Shown: piece after piece, positions 31,938 through 33,312 of the stretch | Position numbering within the stretch: position 1 is the stretch's first letter | How the letters are laid out: the number at the start of each line of letters is the position of its first letter | Assembly (NCBI GenBank): GCA_964626885.1 | Contig: CAZVJA010000041.1 | Span: forward strand, 1 to 33,312 | DNA: 33,312 nucleotides | Reading direction: 5' to 3' | DNA from: CAZVJA01 sp964626885 | Lineage (GTDB): Bacteria > Planctomycetota > Planctomycetia > Planctomycetales > Planctomycetaceae | Made by a program: the position numbers and the translations under genes | Notes under the pieces: generated by a model | Database searches by the model: none | What the model was told of the DNA's origin: nothing | The model's input: the letters and a program-made list of their open reading frames with translations, nothing else

Positions 31938-33041
31938 ATGCTCGTCTGGCTCCTCAATCAGTTCGCTCCATTTCTCAACAGAATGGAACTCGCCACCGCC
32001 GGCGATTCGCGCGTCTTTCTGACCGCGCGGACCGCATTGGCCAGCGTCGTCTCCTTTCTAATGGCGATGATGTTGGGTCCGGCGGCCATTCGTTGGCTGA
32101 AGGGAAGGTTCCGCGAACGGATCGACAGCGGCTCGGAACGGCTGAATGAACTGCAAGCGGCGAAAAGCTCAACTCCCACGATGGGGGGGCTGTTCGTCGT
32201 CGGGGCGGTGGTGCTGGCGGTCCTCGCCTGTGCCGACCTCTCCAACCGATACGTGCAGGTCGCGCTGCTCGCGGCGATCGGATTCGCGGGAATCGGCGCC
32301 GTGGACGACTGGATCAAGCTTCGCACGTCGCACAATGGACTCACCATCCGCCAAAAACTGCTGGCGCAGACCGCGCTGGCGTTCGTCGCAAGCGGATTTT
32401 TGTACTATGAGCAACAGGGCAAGCCTCACGGACTGGAACTGATCTGGCCGATTGGGGGCGCTGGATTCGCCCTCGGAGCCGGTTTTATTGCTTGGAGTGC
32501 GTTCGTACTCGTCGGCAGCTCGAACGCCGTCAATCTTACGGACGGTCTCGACGGGCTGGCGAGCGGCTGCACGGTTTTCGCCGGTTCGGCCTTTGTGGCG
32601 CTCACCTATCTGGCGGGGCATCATGTGATGGCCGACTACCTCGGAATTCCATTCATCGCGGGTTGCGGAGAACTGGCGGTCGTGATGGCGGCGCTCGTCG
32701 GAGCGGTCCTCGGATTCCTGTGGTTCAATTGTTATCCGGCTCAAGTCTTCATGGGCGATACCGGCTCGTTGACGATCGGCGGACTGCTGGCGCTGGCGGC
32801 TCTCGCCACCCGGCAGGAAGTGCTGCTCGTCGTGGTCGGCGGAATCTTCGTCATCGAAACCATCAGTGTGATTTTGCAGGTCGGCTGGTTTCGGCTGACT
32901 GGAGCACGGCTGATTGCCTGCAGTCCGCTGCACAATCACTTTCTGTTCAAAGGTCAACACGAAATCAAAATCGTGGTGCGATTCTGGATCGGCTCGGCCC
33001 TGTTGGCAATCGTCGCGGTGGCCAGCTTGAAGATTCAGTAA
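31938..33041 (+). CDS. mraY: Phospho-N-acetylmuramoyl-pentapeptide transferase
   Basis: This inner-membrane enzyme joins UDP-MurNAc-pentapeptide to undecaprenyl phosphate to make lipid I. The 367-residue product has about ten membrane segments. Motifs are KSSTPTMGGL, the acidic VDDWIKL, NLTDGLDGLASG, FMGDTGSL and, near the C-terminus, SPLHNHFLFKG. In characterised MraY proteins the last motif reads HHH; here the middle residue is Asn333 (His332-Asn333-His334, codons CAC AAT CAC). The ATG at 31938 gives the normal N-terminus but has no clear ribosome site; an open frame continues upstream to 31665 through the structured spacer. The order murE-murF-mraY is the classical cell-wall cluster order; murD and ftsW would be expected next. 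Confidence 0.94.
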   Translation: MLVWLLNQFAPFLNRMELATAGDSRVFLTARTALASVVSFLMAMMLGPAAIRWLKGRFRERIDSGSERLNELQAAKSSTPTMGGLFVVGAVVLAVLACADLSNRYVQVALLAAIGFAGIGAVDDWIKLRTSHNGLTIRQKLLAQTALAFVASGFLYYEQQGKPHGLELIWPIGGAGFALGAGFIAWSAFVLVGSSNAVNLTDGLDGLASGCTVFAGSAFVALTYLAGHHVMADYLGIPFIAGCGELAVVMAALVGAVLGFLWFNCYPAQVFMGDTGSLTIGGLLALAALATRQEVLLVVVGGIFVIETISVILQVGWFRLTGARLIACSPLHNHFLFKGQHEIKIVVRFWIGSALLAIVAVASLKIQ

Positions 33042-33085
33042 TTTGCACTCGCAACCATTTAGAGGAAGTTCGAGGTAGTTAATCA

Positions 33086-33203
33086 AGGTGGTTTCAAAAT
33101 GCTGTCTTTGGGAGGGCGACACTCCTGTGGAGCCGCCACAACCAGAGACGTTCGGACTCAGCGGCTCGGCGAGAGCCTCGCCCTCCCGGTTTTGAAACCA
33201 CCT
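33086..33203. repeat. MITE-like palindrome, family A, intact copy in opposite orientation
   Basis: A 118-bp element has perfect 14-bp terminal inverted repeats AGGTGGTTTCAAAA (33086-33099) and TTTTGAAACCACCT (33190-33203). Its reverse complement aligns with 28022-28141 along nearly the whole length, with most differences in the central part. It starts 45 bp after the mraY stop. Confidence 0.85.
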
Positions 33204-33232
33204 GTAAGCGTCGTTAGGGAGAGAGGGATTTC

Positions 33233-33274
33233 GGAAGCCGATGTGGTGGGTGCGAGCCCACTGCATCGGCTTCC
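33233..33274 (+). terminator. Long hairpin downstream of mraY, terminator or repeat
   Basis: GGAAGCCGATG (33233-33243) pairs perfectly with CATCGGCTTCC (33264-33274). An inner stem GTGGG/CCCAC (33246-33250 with 33257-33261) is offset by a TG/TG internal loop. It is followed by ACCCTTTTA, a weak T-run. It could end the mur transcript, or be another dispersed hairpin. Confidence 0.45.
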
Positions 33275-33312
33275 ACCCTTTTATGGGACGCGGGTTTCCG
33301 GTGATCGGGCTT

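Noticed and set aside
32169..33266. 365-codon minus-strand frame across mraY and the family A repeat
   Set aside because: Antisense to mraY; its N-terminal part is simply the repeat translated, as also seen at the ferrochelatase end.
1..33312. CRISPR array, tRNA, rRNA, prophage or transposase genes
   Set aside because: No regularly spaced direct repeats, cloverleaf-like sequence, rRNA core sequence, or transposase/integrase motifs were found on reading the window; the repeats present are palindromic and irregularly spaced.

Overview
The window looks like an ordinary chromosomal segment of a member of the Planctomycetota. The evidence is the mix of planctomycete-typical families: a Tat-exported DUF1501 protein, a DUF1570 metallopeptidase, a PqaA-like exported protein, and oversized zinc-ribbon signal peptidases. 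It also has LptB, meso-DAP-type MurE and MraY (a diderm with peptidoglycan), moderately high GC, and many dispersed palindromic repeats between genes. No rRNA, tRNA, CRISPR array, prophage or transposase gene was seen.

Layout. 1-9.9 kb: pgpA (-) diverges from a sirohaem sulfite reductase gene cysI (+). A DUF3592-like membrane protein (+) follows, then a large CHASE-PAS hybrid histidine kinase (-). Next come a DUF1501 protein (+), an exported cupin (-) and a small membrane protein (+). 9.9-10.65 kb is a repeat nest: several hairpin families packed into and beside a small secreted-protein gene. 10.65-20.2 kb is a long minus-strand run, transcribed in the order lepA, signal peptidase I, a second signal peptidase I, lptB, a phosphatase-like protein without its catalytic Cys, a GT2 glycosyltransferase and a sulfotransferase. 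20.5-24.7 kb: DUF1570 peptidase (+) and PqaA-like protein (+), separated by repeats, then a hairpin terminator and a small membrane protein (-). 24.7-25.6 kb has no convincing gene. 25.6-28 kb: an NNP-family nitrate/nitrite transporter (+) whose 3' end overlaps ferrochelatase (-). 28.6-33.3 kb: the start of a division/cell-wall cluster, murE-murF-mraY (+), with structured elements in its spacers.

How the genes fit together. murE, murF and mraY act consecutively in lipid II precursor synthesis. The lepA-to-sulfotransferase run combines translation, signal-peptide cleavage, LPS export energy and surface-glycan modification, suggesting a cell-envelope biogenesis operon. The sulfite reductase and nitrate transporter belong to sulfur and nitrogen assimilation but are far apart here.

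The least-explained material is: (i) a 118-120 bp MITE-like palindrome with perfect 14-bp terminal inverted repeats, in two well-kept copies and one decayed copy; (ii) two other dispersed palindrome families; (iii) a structured leader between murF and mraY; (iv) tandem signal peptidases carrying a zinc ribbon and a roughly 360-residue insertion; (v) protein oddities including a Cys-to-Ser pseudophosphatase and an HNH instead of HHH motif in MraY. Coordinates and motifs were read from the sequence. Family names come from recognising motifs, without any database search.
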